The notes under the pieces: model-generated
What the model saw: the letters and a program-made list of their open reading frames with translations, nothing else
Databases searched by the model: none
Told to the model about the DNA's origin: nothing
Position numbers and translations under genes: made by a program
Shown here: piece after piece, positions 8,080-16,887 of the stretch
Numbering within the stretch: the stretch's first letter is position 1
How the letters are laid out: each line of letters starts with the position of its first letter
From: Chersky-840 sp963838775
GTDB lineage: Bacteria > Actinomycetota > Acidimicrobiia > Acidimicrobiales > UBA8190
NCBI GenBank assembly: GCA_963838775.1
Contig: CAWISP010000026.1
Coordinates: forward strand, 1-64,000
Length of the DNA stretch: 64,000 nt
Reading direction: 5' to 3'

Positions 8080-9147
8080 ATGGAACGAGCCACCGTCGAC
8101 ATCTACGAGCAACGGGGTGATGAATGGGCCGCGCTCCATCCGCCGGGGCGGCGCGACGCCGCGCATGGCTTCGATCGAAGGGTCCCGACCGGCGCGTTGC
8201 GTATCGACCTGGGATGCGGTGCCGGTCGCTACACCTCGTACCTGGGAACGCCGGTCATCGCCCTCGACGCGGCCCGGGCCATGCTCGAGCGGTGTCGGAG
8301 CGCGGCCCCGACGTCGCTGCTCGTCCAGGGGGACCTCGAGGCTCTTCCCTTCGGGCCCGACACACTGCACGGTGCTTGGGCTCACATGAGCTACCTCCAC
8401 GTCCCGAGCACTCGGACGCCGGGTGCCCTGGCCGATCTGCACCGCAGCCTCGTCGTTGGCGCCCCCTTGGAACTCCAGGTCCTGGCGGGCGACTACGAAG
8501 GTGACGCCCTTCCCGCCGACCGCATCGGGGGTCGGTTCTTCGCGGCGTGGACACCCCAGCGATTGACCGACGTCCTGACCGGCGCCGGATTCGACGTCGG
8601 GCACGTCGCCGTCGACGGTGACGACGTGCGGGCCACGGCGGTCCGTGCCCGCACATTGCCCGACATCGTCGGACCGGGGATGCGGCTGCTCGTCGTGGGC
8701 CTCAATCCGAGCCTCTACTCCGCCGACGTCGGCGTCGGATACGCACGGCCCGGAAACCGCTTCTGGCCGGCGGCGCTGCGCGCCGGGCTCGTGACGCGCG
8801 ACCGCGACCCGTCCCACGCCCTGCGCGTCCACGGCATCGGCATGACCGACCTGGTGAAGCGGGCCACGTCGAACGCCACGTCGTTGCGACCCGAGGAGTA
8901 CCGGGCGGGGTTGGCCCGCGTCGAACGACTGGTGCGGTGGCTCGGGCCCGGGGCGGTGTGCTTCGTCGGCCTGACCGGCTGGCGCCACGCCGTCGGCAGC
9001 CACGCCACAGCAGGACCGCAGGATCGACACATCGGTGGTCGTCCCGTCTACGTCATGCCCTCGACGAGCGGGGCGAACGCGCACGCCCACCTTGACGCGC
9101 TCACCCAACATCTCGCTGCCGCGATCTCACTCCGTGCGGAGGCGTGA
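8080..9147 (+). CDS. fusion: SAM methyltransferase + MUG-type mismatch DNA glycosylase
   Basis: Two enzymes in one 355-residue chain. Residues 1 to about 195 form a class I methyltransferase domain: motif I RIDLGCGAGRY at 41-51, acidic end of beta-2 (VIALDAARAML), then GDLEALPFGPDTLHGAW. Residues about 200-355 form a uracil/thymine-DNA glycosylase of the MUG/TDG type: the active-site loop VVGLNPSLYSA at 205-215 with Asn209 in the catalytic position, RPGNRFWPA, and the second motif MPSTSGANAH at 326-335. MUG removes uracil, ethenocytosine or mismatched thymine from DNA. There is no stop or gap between domains. The methyltransferase substrate is unknown. The next gene downstream is another methyltransferase on the same strand, 190-310 bp away. 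Confidence 0.85.
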   Translation: MERATVDIYEQRGDEWAALHPPGRRDAAHGFDRRVPTGALRIDLGCGAGRYTSYLGTPVIALDAARAMLERCRSAAPTSLLVQGDLEALPFGPDTLHGAWAHMSYLHVPSTRTPGALADLHRSLVVGAPLELQVLAGDYEGDALPADRIGGRFFAAWTPQRLTDVLTGAGFDVGHVAVDGDDVRATAVRARTLPDIVGPGMRLLVVGLNPSLYSADVGVGYARPGNRFWPAALRAGLVTRDRDPSHALRVHGIGMTDLVKRATSNATSLRPEEYRAGLARVERLVRWLGPGAVCFVGLTGWRHAVGSHATAGPQDRHIGGRPVYVMPSTSGANAHAHLDALTQHLAAAISLRAEA

Positions 9148-9338
9148 CGACGTTGCGCTCCTGACGGAGTCGAGGATCGTTCCATTCGTCGCCGAGGATG
9201 ACCACAACCAGCGTCACATCGCACGCGTCGCGTCAATCGGCTCATGACGATCCACCATTTTCCATGATTCGCCCGGTAGCGTCGTACCCCGTGGTGACCG
9301 GCCGCGACGTAACCGGCGGCGTCGGCCCCGAGGGGGAC

Positions 9339-10250
9339 ATGACCAACGGCGCATCTTCGTCACCGCATCGGCAACACGACCCCGGACACCCGTCGTCGCC
9401 ATCGGCCGCGCTGGCGACGCTTCCTCTGTTGCGCCATGGCTCCGACGACGACGACGAGATGTCGACGTCGGTCTATGCGCAGCACTTCGATCCCGTCTTC
9501 GGGCGGCGTTTCGCGGAACGGGTCCTCGACTCGCTCGTCGTCGTCCGTGGCGCGCGCGTGCTCGACGTGGCCTGCGGGACCGGGATCTTCGCCCGGATGG
9601 CCGCGCACGTCGTGGGGCCAGGAGGGAAGGTCGTCGGGATCGACCCCTCCCCGGCCGCGGTCAATTCGGCCCGACGCATCGATGTCACGAGCATCGTCGA
9701 ATGGTCGGAGTGGGAAGGCTCACGACTCCCCTTCGACGACAAGACCTTCGACGTCGTCGCCTGTCAGCACGCGCTGCACCGCTTCAACAAACCCGCGGCG
9801 GTGCTCGAGGATATGCGGCGCGTCCTCGCCCCCGGCGGCCGCCTGGGCGTCATGACGTGGGGTCCGATCGAGGAGAACCCGGCGTTCGCCGTCGAGCTCG
9901 ACGCCATCATCAAATCCGGCCTGGACCAATCCGGGGTCGTCGAGGTCCTCTTGGACGCGTTCGCCTACCACCGTATGGAGGACCTGCGCGAGCTGGTGCA
10001 CGACGCCGGATTCACAGACGTGTCGTGCCGGACCGTCCGGATGCTGGCGGCCCTGCCCGGAGTCACCCAGTGGGTACGCGTCTACCCGTCGTTGCCCCCA
10101 CTGTCTCATGCCTGGCGGGACTGTACGCAGCAGGCTCGCATCCAGTTCTTGGCCCGCGCCGCGGAGCTGTTGCGACCCTTCGAGCACGAGGGGGTGCTGC
10201 GCGTGCAGGCCTCGTCGCGCCTCGTCGTGGCCCGGGCACCCGTAGTCTGA
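9339..10250 (+). CDS. class I SAM-dependent methyltransferase
   Basis: UbiE/methyltransferase-11 type enzyme. Motifs: RVLDVACGTGIFARMA (motif I), VVGIDPSPAAV (motif II), LPFDDKTFDVVACQHALHRF (post-motif), MRRVLAPGGRLGVMTWG (motif III). Acceptor unknown; small-molecule or quinone-like substrates are usual. I place the start at ATG 9339, which has GAGGGGG immediately upstream. The open frame extends further to ATG 9198, and an internal ATG at 9459 begins the clearly homologous part (STSVYAQHFDPVFG). The stretch before 9459 is low-complexity. The following gene starts 5 bp after the stop, so the two are probably co-transcribed. Confidence 0.75.
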   Translation: MTNGASSSPHRQHDPGHPSSPSAALATLPLLRHGSDDDDEMSTSVYAQHFDPVFGRRFAERVLDSLVVVRGARVLDVACGTGIFARMAAHVVGPGGKVVGIDPSPAAVNSARRIDVTSIVEWSEWEGSRLPFDDKTFDVVACQHALHRFNKPAAVLEDMRRVLAPGGRLGVMTWGPIEENPAFAVELDAIIKSGLDQSGVVEVLLDAFAYHRMEDLRELVHDAGFTDVSCRTVRMLAALPGVTQWVRVYPSLPPLSHAWRDCTQQARIQFLARAAELLRPFEHEGVLRVQASSRLVVARAPVV

Positions 10251-10254
10251 ACCC

Positions 10255-11430
10255 GTGCCGGACGACCCGAACGGACCCTCCGACGAGGACTCGCCGTCCG
10301 AGGTGTCTCCGCCACCCGTCGGCCAGGGAGAGGTAGGCACCGACCCGAGCCCGGCGCCTACCGAAGGGCCGGCTCAGAGGCCGGCGGCGCCTCCTCCTCC
10401 TCCCGCCCCAGGGGCCCCGTTCGCTGGATATCCGGCTCCACCGAGGACCCCGCCTCCATCGGGCTCTCCACCCCGCCAGGGCTACCCGCCGGGGGGCACG
10501 GCAGCGGCATCGTGGAGTGCTCCCCCCCATCCGGGCTTCGCTCCTCCCGGACAAGGGTCCCCGGCAGGCGGCTTGACGGGGGTCGCCCCCGAGCCTCGCG
10601 TCGACGTGCCGGAGCACCCCCGACGCACCAGACGGATCGCCGTGGCGGTGGGCCTGGTCGTCGTCGCGCTCGTCGCCACCGGCGTGGTGCTGATCGCCAC
10701 GTCGAGCTCGCCCAAGGCGGCGTCGACAGCCCCCGAGGCCCGGCGCATCGTGCGCGCCGCGTTGAAGTCGACGATCGAGGGAGGCTCGTTCCATTACGTG
10801 TCACAGTTCACGTCCCAAGGCGTGACCCAGATCACCAACGGCGATGCCGGGCCCGCGTCGGGCAAGCAGGTCATCACGATCGGCTCTGACACCTTCACCG
10901 TGCTCGTGATCGGATCTTCCTGTTACTTCCAGGGCAACGCCAGACAGATGGTGGATCAACTGGGCCTCCCCATGTCCATCGCCACGGCGCACGCCGGCCA
11001 GTGGATCTCGCTCTCTCCGAGCGACCTGCCGTACCAATCCGTGTACGTGGCGGTCACCACGCGCTCGGCCCTGACCGCCAACATCGCCTTCGCGCCCCGC
11101 CAGGAGGGGGGAAGGTCGCGACGGGCCGGGTACCGGGTGCTCCAGATCACCGGCCCGATGACCAACGAGGTCGTCAGCGGGCAGACACAGCAGGCGAAAG
11201 GGACGGCGGTCCTTTACGTCACCACGTCACGCCCTCACCTGCCGGTGCAGTACAGCGAGAACGGCAAGATCGACAAGGTCGCCAGCAAGTTGGTGATGAC
11301 GTTCAGCAAATGGGGCGAGGTCGTCACCGTCACCGCCCCTCAGGGAGCCGTCAGCTATTCGTCGCTGGGGGTGGGCAACGGCTCGACACCGACCACACAA
11401 CCCCCGGTCCTGACCGCCGCCGCCGGCTGA
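10255..11430 (+). CDS. proline-rich membrane-anchored extracytoplasmic protein
   Basis: A 391-residue protein from GTG at 10255. Residues 1 to about 120 are a disordered Pro/Gly/Ala-rich cytoplasmic tail. One transmembrane helix follows (about 127-147, IAVAVGLVVVALVATGVVLI) after basic residues RRTRRI. Residues 160-391 are an exported domain with alternating strands (SFHYVSQF, YFQGNARQMVDQLG, AVLYVTTSRPHLPVQY). The pattern resembles the LppX/LolA-like lipid-binding fold seen in actinobacterial envelopes, but I cannot confirm it. It converges on the ABC permease gene, with 36 bp between stops. Confidence 0.7.
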   Translation: MPDDPNGPSDEDSPSEVSPPPVGQGEVGTDPSPAPTEGPAQRPAAPPPPPAPGAPFAGYPAPPRTPPPSGSPPRQGYPPGGTAAASWSAPPHPGFAPPGQGSPAGGLTGVAPEPRVDVPEHPRRTRRIAVAVGLVVVALVATGVVLIATSSSPKAASTAPEARRIVRAALKSTIEGGSFHYVSQFTSQGVTQITNGDAGPASGKQVITIGSDTFTVLVIGSSCYFQGNARQMVDQLGLPMSIATAHAGQWISLSPSDLPYQSVYVAVTTRSALTANIAFAPRQEGGRSRRAGYRVLQITGPMTNEVVSGQTQQAKGTAVLYVTTSRPHLPVQYSENGKIDKVASKLVMTFSKWGEVVTVTAPQGAVSYSSLGVGNGSTPTTQPPVLTAAAG

Positions 11431-11466
11431 AGGGCCCAGGCGTCCCCAGGGCGACGTCAGGGCCGA

Positions 11467-12322
11467 TCAGGTACTGCGCCGGTAGCGCCACACCGCCAGC
11501 GGGGCCAGGACCGCCATCATTCCGACGCACCACGCCAACGCGGGGATGACGTATCCCGCCGTGCTCCCGGGCACGTGCGCCGATCCGAGCATGAGCGAGC
11601 GCTGTGCGTTGATCACCACGCCGATGGGCTGGTTGTTGGCAAAGATCCCGGAGCCAGCTGGGCATCTGGTTGATCGGCACGAAGGCCGGCGAGGCGAAGA
11701 TCAGCGGGAAGAGGATCGGGAACGCCATGACCTGTGCTGTCTCGCTGTTCGACGCCACGAGCCCGATGAACGCGAAGCCCCACAGCAACGCGTAGGCGAA
11801 GAGCAGGACCAGCGCGCAGGCCGCGATGAACCCGAGAGCACCGTTGGGGAAGTTGAACCCCACCAACGCCCCAACGCCGGTCATGAGCAGGAGCACGAAG
11901 ACGTTGCGCACGAGGTCGGCCGTGGTCCGGCCCGCCAGCACCGCCGAGCGGGCCATGGGAAGCGCCCGGAACCGCTCGATGAGCCCCTTGTGCAGGTCCT
12001 CGGCCAGGCCGACGGCGGTGCCGATCCCACCGAAGCCCACGCTCTGGATGAAGATCCCCGCCAACAGGAAGTCGATGTAGCTGAGACCGTTGCCGGGATG
12101 GATGGCGCCCCCGAACACGTAGCGGAACAGCAGCACGAACATAATGGGCTGCAGGGTCGAGAAGAACAGCGACTCGGGGATGCGGGTGTAGGCGATCAGG
12201 TTTCGCTTGGTGATGGTCACCGTGTCGGCGATGGCCCATTTGAGGCGTGATCCGCCCCCGGGCAGCGACGGACTCAGCGCGGGGGCGAAGCCGGCGTCGG
12301 ACGTGATCGTCGTCGTGCTCAT
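11467..12322 (-). CDS. ABC-2 type permease, DrrB-like (frameshifted)
   Basis: Membrane subunit of a daunorubicin-resistance type ABC exporter. N-terminal cytoplasmic segment, then helices including FFSTLQPIMFVLLFRYVFGG, the ABC-2 hallmark region GGIGTAVGLAEDLHKGLIER, and ALPMARSAVLAGRTTADL. The frame breaks at the CCC run at 11647-11649 (one extra base). In the corrected frame the protein continues IFANNQPIGVVINAQRSLML and ends in a last helix and YRRST at the TGA at 11467, giving 284 residues, normal for DrrB. The ATG at 12322 overlaps the ATPase stop by 4 bp, so the two are coupled. Drug or lipid export is the family role; substrate unknown. Confidence 0.85.
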
Positions 12323-13356
12323 CGGGAACCTCCGTCACTGGTCGTGGCCACCACGGCGGGAGCCCGGTGCCGGCGGCGCTTGCCGTCGGTTTGGCCATCG
12401 GCCGCCTCGTCATCGTCGGTCTCGGTCCGTTTGCCGGTCAGAGCCAGGAACACGTCGTCGAGGCTGGGCTCGCGGATGCGGAAGGTGGTGGGTACCAGGG
12501 CTTGCTGGTCGAGGAGGCGCAGGACCTCCATGGCGACCCGGGGGCCGTCGTCGACGGGGAGCTCGACCATGTTGCCCACGACGGTAGGGGTCTTGGCACC
12601 TACGGAGTCCAAGACGGCCGCGGCCCGGCGGGCCAGATCGGAGCTGGCGAGCCCGACGTCGAGCACCGTGGCGCCCAGGTCGGCCTTCAACTGGGCGGGC
12701 GTCCCCTCGGCGATGACGTGGCCGTGGTCGACGACGGCGATGCGGTGCGCGAGGGTGTCGGCCTCCTCGAGGTATTGCGTCGTGAGGAGCACGCTCGTCC
12801 CCTCGCCCACGAGGTGGTCGATCATGGCCCACACATCCACGCGGCTGTGGGGATCGAGCCCGGTGGTGGGCTCGTCGAGGAACAGCACCTTCGGTCGCGC
12901 CACCAGGGCGGCGGCGACGTCCAGTCGGCGCCGCATACCACCGGAGTAGGTCTTGAGCGGCCTGTCACCGGCGTCGGTGAGACCGAATTGGTCGAGCAGC
13001 TCGATGGCGCGCTTGGTCACCACGGCCCGCTCGAGGTGGTTCAGGCGCCCGATCATGGTGAGGTTCTCGCGGCCGGTGAGGTTCTCGTCCACGGCCGCGT
13101 ACTGGCCGGCCAGGCCGATGACGGCCCGGACGCGCTCGGCCTGCTTCACGACGTCGTACCCGAGGACGAGGCCTCGCCCGGCGTCGGGGGCGAGGATCGT
13201 GGTCAGGATACGGACCGCGGTGGTCTTGCCGGCGCCGTTGGGACCGAGCAGGCCGAAGATGGTGCCCTCCTCGACGGCGAAGCTCACTCCGTCGAGGGCG
13301 CGCACCTCCCCACCGAAGGTCTTGCGCAGTTCGTGTGCCTCGATGGCATTGGTCAT
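12319..13356 (-). CDS. ABC transporter ATP-binding protein, DrrA-like
   Basis: ATPase subunit, 345 residues. Walker A GLLGPNGAGKTTAVRIL near residue 40, Q-loop GLAGQYAAVDENLTG, signature YSGGMRRRLDVA, Walker B KVLFLDEPTTGLDP, and an H-loop replaced by Gln (LLTTQYLEEAD), as is usual in DrrA-type ATPases. The C-terminal 100 residues are the DUF4162-like extension (PSLDDVFLALTGKRTE), followed by a basic tail. Partner is the overlapping permease gene. A Gfo/Idh gene lies upstream beyond a 169-bp gap, so this is probably its own two-gene unit. Confidence 0.92.
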   Translation of the reverse strand: MTNAIEAHELRKTFGGEVRALDGVSFAVEEGTIFGLLGPNGAGKTTAVRILTTILAPDAGRGLVLGYDVVKQAERVRAVIGLAGQYAAVDENLTGRENLTMIGRLNHLERAVVTKRAIELLDQFGLTDAGDRPLKTYSGGMRRRLDVAAALVARPKVLFLDEPTTGLDPHSRVDVWAMIDHLVGEGTSVLLTTQYLEEADTLAHRIAVVDHGHVIAEGTPAQLKADLGATVLDVGLASSDLARRAAAVLDSVGAKTPTVVGNMVELPVDDGPRVAMEVLRLLDQQALVPTTFRIREPSLDDVFLALTGKRTETDDDEAADGQTDGKRRRHRAPAVVATTSDGGSR

Positions 13357-13525
13357 AGGGGGGTTTCTCTCCTGGGATGCGACGTGTGAAGGTCCTGCCC
13401 GGGTCCGAGGCGAGCGGGCGACTCCGACTGCACCTCACCTGTGACGTTTCCGAGCTTATGGGGCCCACCGGCGCCGTCCCGACCACGTCACGACGACGCC
13501 CCGGGCCGGACCGGCGACAACCTGC

Positions 13526-14572
13526 TTAGAGCTCGATCACCGTCCCGGCGACGGAACTGCGCCGGGCCGCTTCGAGCACCTCGAGGGCGCGCACCGCGTC
13601 CACAGGGTCGACCGGAGGGGGCGAACCGTCACGCAGGGCGCTCACCACACCGGCGTAGAACGCCGACCACCGTCCCGGCTCGCTCGGCACCGGCTCCTGC
13701 TCGTCACCGTGCACCAGCCGTCCCCACCGCTCGGGTGGCTCGACCCCGAATCCGGGCTCGTCGGGTCGATGCCCGGCCCGCAGGGCGTCCTCCTGGCCGT
13801 CGAGATGCTCGACGACGTATCCCCCTGCGCTGCCGAGCACGCGCAGGCGCGGCCCGGGCGCGGCGGCCACGGCGCTGCACCACAGGTGCGAGCGCGCCCC
13901 GGAAACGTGGTGCAGGGCCAGGAACACGTCATCATCGGACCCACCTCGACGCGCCGCCACCTCGGCGTAGATCTGGGAGACGGGCCCGACCACCGTCATG
14001 GCCTGGTCGACGAGGTGCACGCCGAGGTCGAGCAGCACGCCTCCCCCTTCGTCGGTCGAGAGCTCTTCTCGCCATGCGCCGGGGACACGTTCGGGACGCC
14101 ACCGCTCGAAGCGCGACTCGAAGCGCGTCACGTCGCCGAGGGCGCCCTCGGCGATGAGCCGTCGCAACGTGAGGAACTCGGCGTCCCAACGACGGTTGTG
14201 GAAGACCGTCAGCATGACCCCGGCGGCGGCGGCGTGCGCCACGAGGGCGCGGGCCGGGGCGGCGAGAGGCGCCAGCGGCTTCTCGACCACGACGGCCAGG
14301 CCCGCGTCCACGGCGACGGTCGCCAGGGCGGCGTGGGTCCCGCTCGGGCTCGCCACCACGACGAGGTCGTGCTCGTCGGCGCGGGTCCACACGGCGTCGA
14401 CGCGATCGACCACCCTGGCGTCGGGGAAATCGAGCCCGGCGCGCCCCCGGCGGTCGGGGTCGGCGGTGACGATGGTGGTGAGCTCGAGCCCCGGCGTCGC
14501 CGCGATCAACGGGGCGTGGAACACCCGACCCGACAGGCCGTAACCGATCAAGCCCACCCTGAGGGCCGACAC
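13526..14572 (-). CDS. Gfo/Idh/MocA family oxidoreductase
   Basis: NAD(P)-dependent sugar or inositol dehydrogenase, 348 residues from GTG at 14572. N-terminal Rossmann fold: LRVGLIGYGLSGRVFHAPLI, then VVVASPSGTHAALATVAVDAG, and the conserved EKP motif VVVEKPLAPL. The C-terminal beta-sheet domain has GGGVLLDLGVHLVDQA, where the His is the usual catalytic-site residue. It begins 32 bp after the stop of the sugar ABC permease, the last gene of the importer operon. The likely job is the first oxidation of the imported sugar or polyol. The exact substrate cannot be read from sequence. Confidence 0.88.
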   Translation of the reverse strand: MSALRVGLIGYGLSGRVFHAPLIAATPGLELTTIVTADPDRRGRAGLDFPDARVVDRVDAVWTRADEHDLVVVASPSGTHAALATVAVDAGLAVVVEKPLAPLAAPARALVAHAAAAGVMLTVFHNRRWDAEFLTLRRLIAEGALGDVTRFESRFERWRPERVPGAWREELSTDEGGGVLLDLGVHLVDQAMTVVGPVSQIYAEVAARRGGSDDDVFLALHHVSGARSHLWCSAVAAAPGPRLRVLGSAGGYVVEHLDGQEDALRAGHRPDEPGFGVEPPERWGRLVHGDEQEPVPSEPGRWSAFYAGVVSALRDGSPPPVDPVDAVRALEVLEAARRSSVAGTVIEL

Positions 14573-14604
14573 CGGATCGGTCGAGCGCTGCCCCAACTGC
14601 GGCG

Positions 14605-15987
14605 TTAGCGGCCGGCGGCGCCGCCGATGGTGCTGCCCCGCCGCGACAGGGCGTCGATGGTCACCGCCCCGATGAGCACGCCCCCGGTAACGATGAACTC
14701 CCACTGCACAGCCAGGCCCAGGAGGTACATGCCGTTGTAGATGGCGCCGATCACCAAGCCACCCAGGACGCCGTGGACGGCCTTGCCCCGGCCTCCGAAC
14801 AACGAGGTGCCGCCGATGACCGCGGCCGCCACTGCATACAGCACGAGTTGGCCGCCGTTGACGTTATTGGACAAACCGCCCAGGTACGACGCGTAGAGCA
14901 GCCCGGCGATCCCGGCCGTGAGCGCGCACAAGACAAAGGCCCAGGTGCGGATGGAGCCGACTCTGACGCCGGCGCGGCGCGCCGCCTCGGGGTTACCGCC
15001 GATGGCATAGATGTAACGCCCGTATCGGGTGCGGTGGAGCAGGAGCGTCCAAGCGCCGAGTACGCCCAGGACGATGAAGATCGCCCAGGGGACCCCTTCC
15101 AGCTTCCCGACAGCGGCACGATTGACGTTGCACACCGCCACGACTGCGCTGCCCACGATCGCCATGAGGACGATCTTCGCGACGGTGAGTCCGACCGGAG
15201 GTGCCACCAGGCCGCTGCGGCGCCGACGCGAATCTCGAAACCAGAGGTTCAGGCCCAGCGCGCCCACGATGACGGCCAAGGCGATCCAGCCTGCTGCGGG
15301 GGTGATGTGACCCCACATCAAGTTGTAGAGCGCGTGCAGGTTGGGCGACGGGCCGGTCAGCGTTGGGTATCCGGAGAAGGGCCCGAAGCCGAGCACGATG
15401 AGCAGGACGCCGTTGAAGATGAGCAGCCCGGCCAGGGTCACGATGAAGGAAGGAAGCCGGAGCCGCGTGATCAACGTGCCCTGGGCCGCCCCGATCAGCG
15501 CGCACGCGAGGAGCGACGCGATGATCGCCGCCCACCACGGCCAGTTGGTCGTCACCGGCTGCACGAGCTGTACGGCGATGGCTGCCCCCACGACGCCGAC
15601 GTAGCCGATGGACAGGTCGATCTCGCCCAGTAGCAGGGCGAAGGTCTCGGCCATGGCCAACACCATGAACACCGCACTCTGCTGGAAGAGGTTCACGATA
15701 TTGCCCGCCGAGAGGAAGATGTGATGCGGGCTGACGATTTGGAAGACGATGGCGGTGATGATCAGCCCCAGGACCACGGGGAGCATCCCGCTCTCTCCGC
15801 CCCTGATGCGGAGCCACGCCCCGTGGATGTACTCCCGCATCGTCTGGGCGACGATCTCGGCCGGTACGAGAGCGGCGTCTCCCGCCGGAGCGGCAGTTCG
15901 GTCGACCAGCTCGTCTACCGGGATCCCGCTCTCCGGCGCCAAAGGCGCCTCGGCGGGACCGGGGGGACCGGGGTCAGTCGTGGCCAT
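14605..15987 (-). CDS. sugar ABC transporter permease (RbsC/XylH-like)
   Basis: Inner-membrane channel of a CUT2 (ribose/xylose/inositol type) importer, 460 residues. Start ATG 15987 has AGGAG nine bases upstream; it overlaps the ATPase stop by 14 bp. About ten hydrophobic helices. Diagnostic stretches: FALLLGEIDLSIGYVGVVGA, GTLITRLRLPSFIVTLAGLL, and the ATPase-contacting loop YIYAIGGNPEAARRAGV. The 70-residue N-terminus is a cytoplasmic extension. An extra segment near residues 265-310 separates two helical blocks. It works with the upstream single-domain ATPase and the binding protein at 16888-18144. Confidence 0.92.
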   Translation of the reverse strand: MATTDPGPPGPAEAPLAPESGIPVDELVDRTAAPAGDAALVPAEIVAQTMREYIHGAWLRIRGGESGMLPVVLGLIITAIVFQIVSPHHIFLSAGNIVNLFQQSAVFMVLAMAETFALLLGEIDLSIGYVGVVGAAIAVQLVQPVTTNWPWWAAIIASLLACALIGAAQGTLITRLRLPSFIVTLAGLLIFNGVLLIVLGFGPFSGYPTLTGPSPNLHALYNLMWGHITPAAGWIALAVIVGALGLNLWFRDSRRRRSGLVAPPVGLTVAKIVLMAIVGSAVVAVCNVNRAAVGKLEGVPWAIFIVLGVLGAWTLLLHRTRYGRYIYAIGGNPEAARRAGVRVGSIRTWAFVLCALTAGIAGLLYASYLGGLSNNVNGGQLVLYAVAAAVIGGTSLFGGRGKAVHGVLGGLVIGAIYNGMYLLGLAVQWEFIVTGGVLIGAVTIDALSRRGSTIGGAAGR

Positions 15988-16780
15988 GCTCGACAGCTCC
16001 TGCGTCGGCGCGCGGGCCGTTGGCTTTGACACCTAGGCCCCCGGTGGTCATGTACTCGACGACACTCTGCCGGTCGAAAGTCGACGTGTTGTCTACGGCC
16101 ACGATGGTGCCCAGATACATCACGGCGATGCGGTCGGCCACGCTGAAGACGTCGTTGAGGTTGTGCGAGATCATCAACACGGCCAGGCCGTGGTCCCGCA
16201 GGCGCCGCACGAGGTTGAGCACCATCGCCGTCTGAGTCACGCCGAGGGCGGCGGTCGGCTCGTCCATGATGACCAGCTTGGAGTTCCACATGACCGCCTT
16301 GGCGACGGCCACGGACTGTCGCTGGCCCCCCGACAGCGAGCCCACCGGCTGGCGGATCGACCGGATGGTCGTCACCCCCAGGCCGGCCAGGGTCTCCCCC
16401 GCGGCACGCTCCATGGAGTCCTCGTCGAGCAAGCGGTGACGGAGCCGCTCTCGTCCCAGGAACATGTTCTGGACGATGTCGAGGTTGTCGGCCAGGGCGA
16501 GGTCCTGATAGACGGTCTCGATCCCCAGCGCCGCGGAGTCATGCGCACTGCGGATCCGGACCGGCCTCCCCTCCCAATGCAGCTGGCCCCGGTCGGGTTC
16601 CAGGATGCCCGAGATGCACTTGATGAGAACCGATTTTCCGGCGCCGTTGTCGCCCGAGAGTGAGGTCACCTGTCCAGCCGGCACGTCAAGGTTGACGTCG
16701 GTCAGCGCCTGAACGGCACCGAAGCTCTTGTAGAGGCCCCGCACTGTCAGAAGGGGCTCGTCCACGCTCGCCTCGATCAT
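15974..16780 (-). CDS. sugar ABC transporter ATP-binding protein (single domain)
   Basis: Energising subunit of the CUT2 importer, 268 residues. Walker A SGDNGAGKSVLIKCISG, Q-loop ETVYQDLALADNLDIVQNMF, signature VGSLSGGQRQSVAVAKAV, Walker B KLVIMDEPTAALG and H-loop LMISHNLNDVF. CUT2 ATPases such as RbsA and XylG are usually tandem proteins of about 500 residues; this is the short, single-domain form (FrcA-like), so two copies should assemble. Preceded by the binding-protein gene (107-bp gap) and overlapping the permease start. Confidence 0.92.
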   Translation of the reverse strand: MIEASVDEPLLTVRGLYKSFGAVQALTDVNLDVPAGQVTSLSGDNGAGKSVLIKCISGILEPDRGQLHWEGRPVRIRSAHDSAALGIETVYQDLALADNLDIVQNMFLGRERLRHRLLDEDSMERAAGETLAGLGVTTIRSIRQPVGSLSGGQRQSVAVAKAVMWNSKLVIMDEPTAALGVTQTAMVLNLVRRLRDHGLAVLMISHNLNDVFSVADRIAVMYLGTIVAVDNTSTFDRQSVVEYMTTGGLGVKANGPRADAGAVEHGHD

Positions 16781-16887
16781 CTCGTCACTTTCGTCGCGGC
16801 ACAGATTACGTCATGGTTCGACCAGACGCGGGACCGTCGCCGCACGAGGCGGCGACGGTCCCCCACTTCACGTCCGGTTTACGGAGG

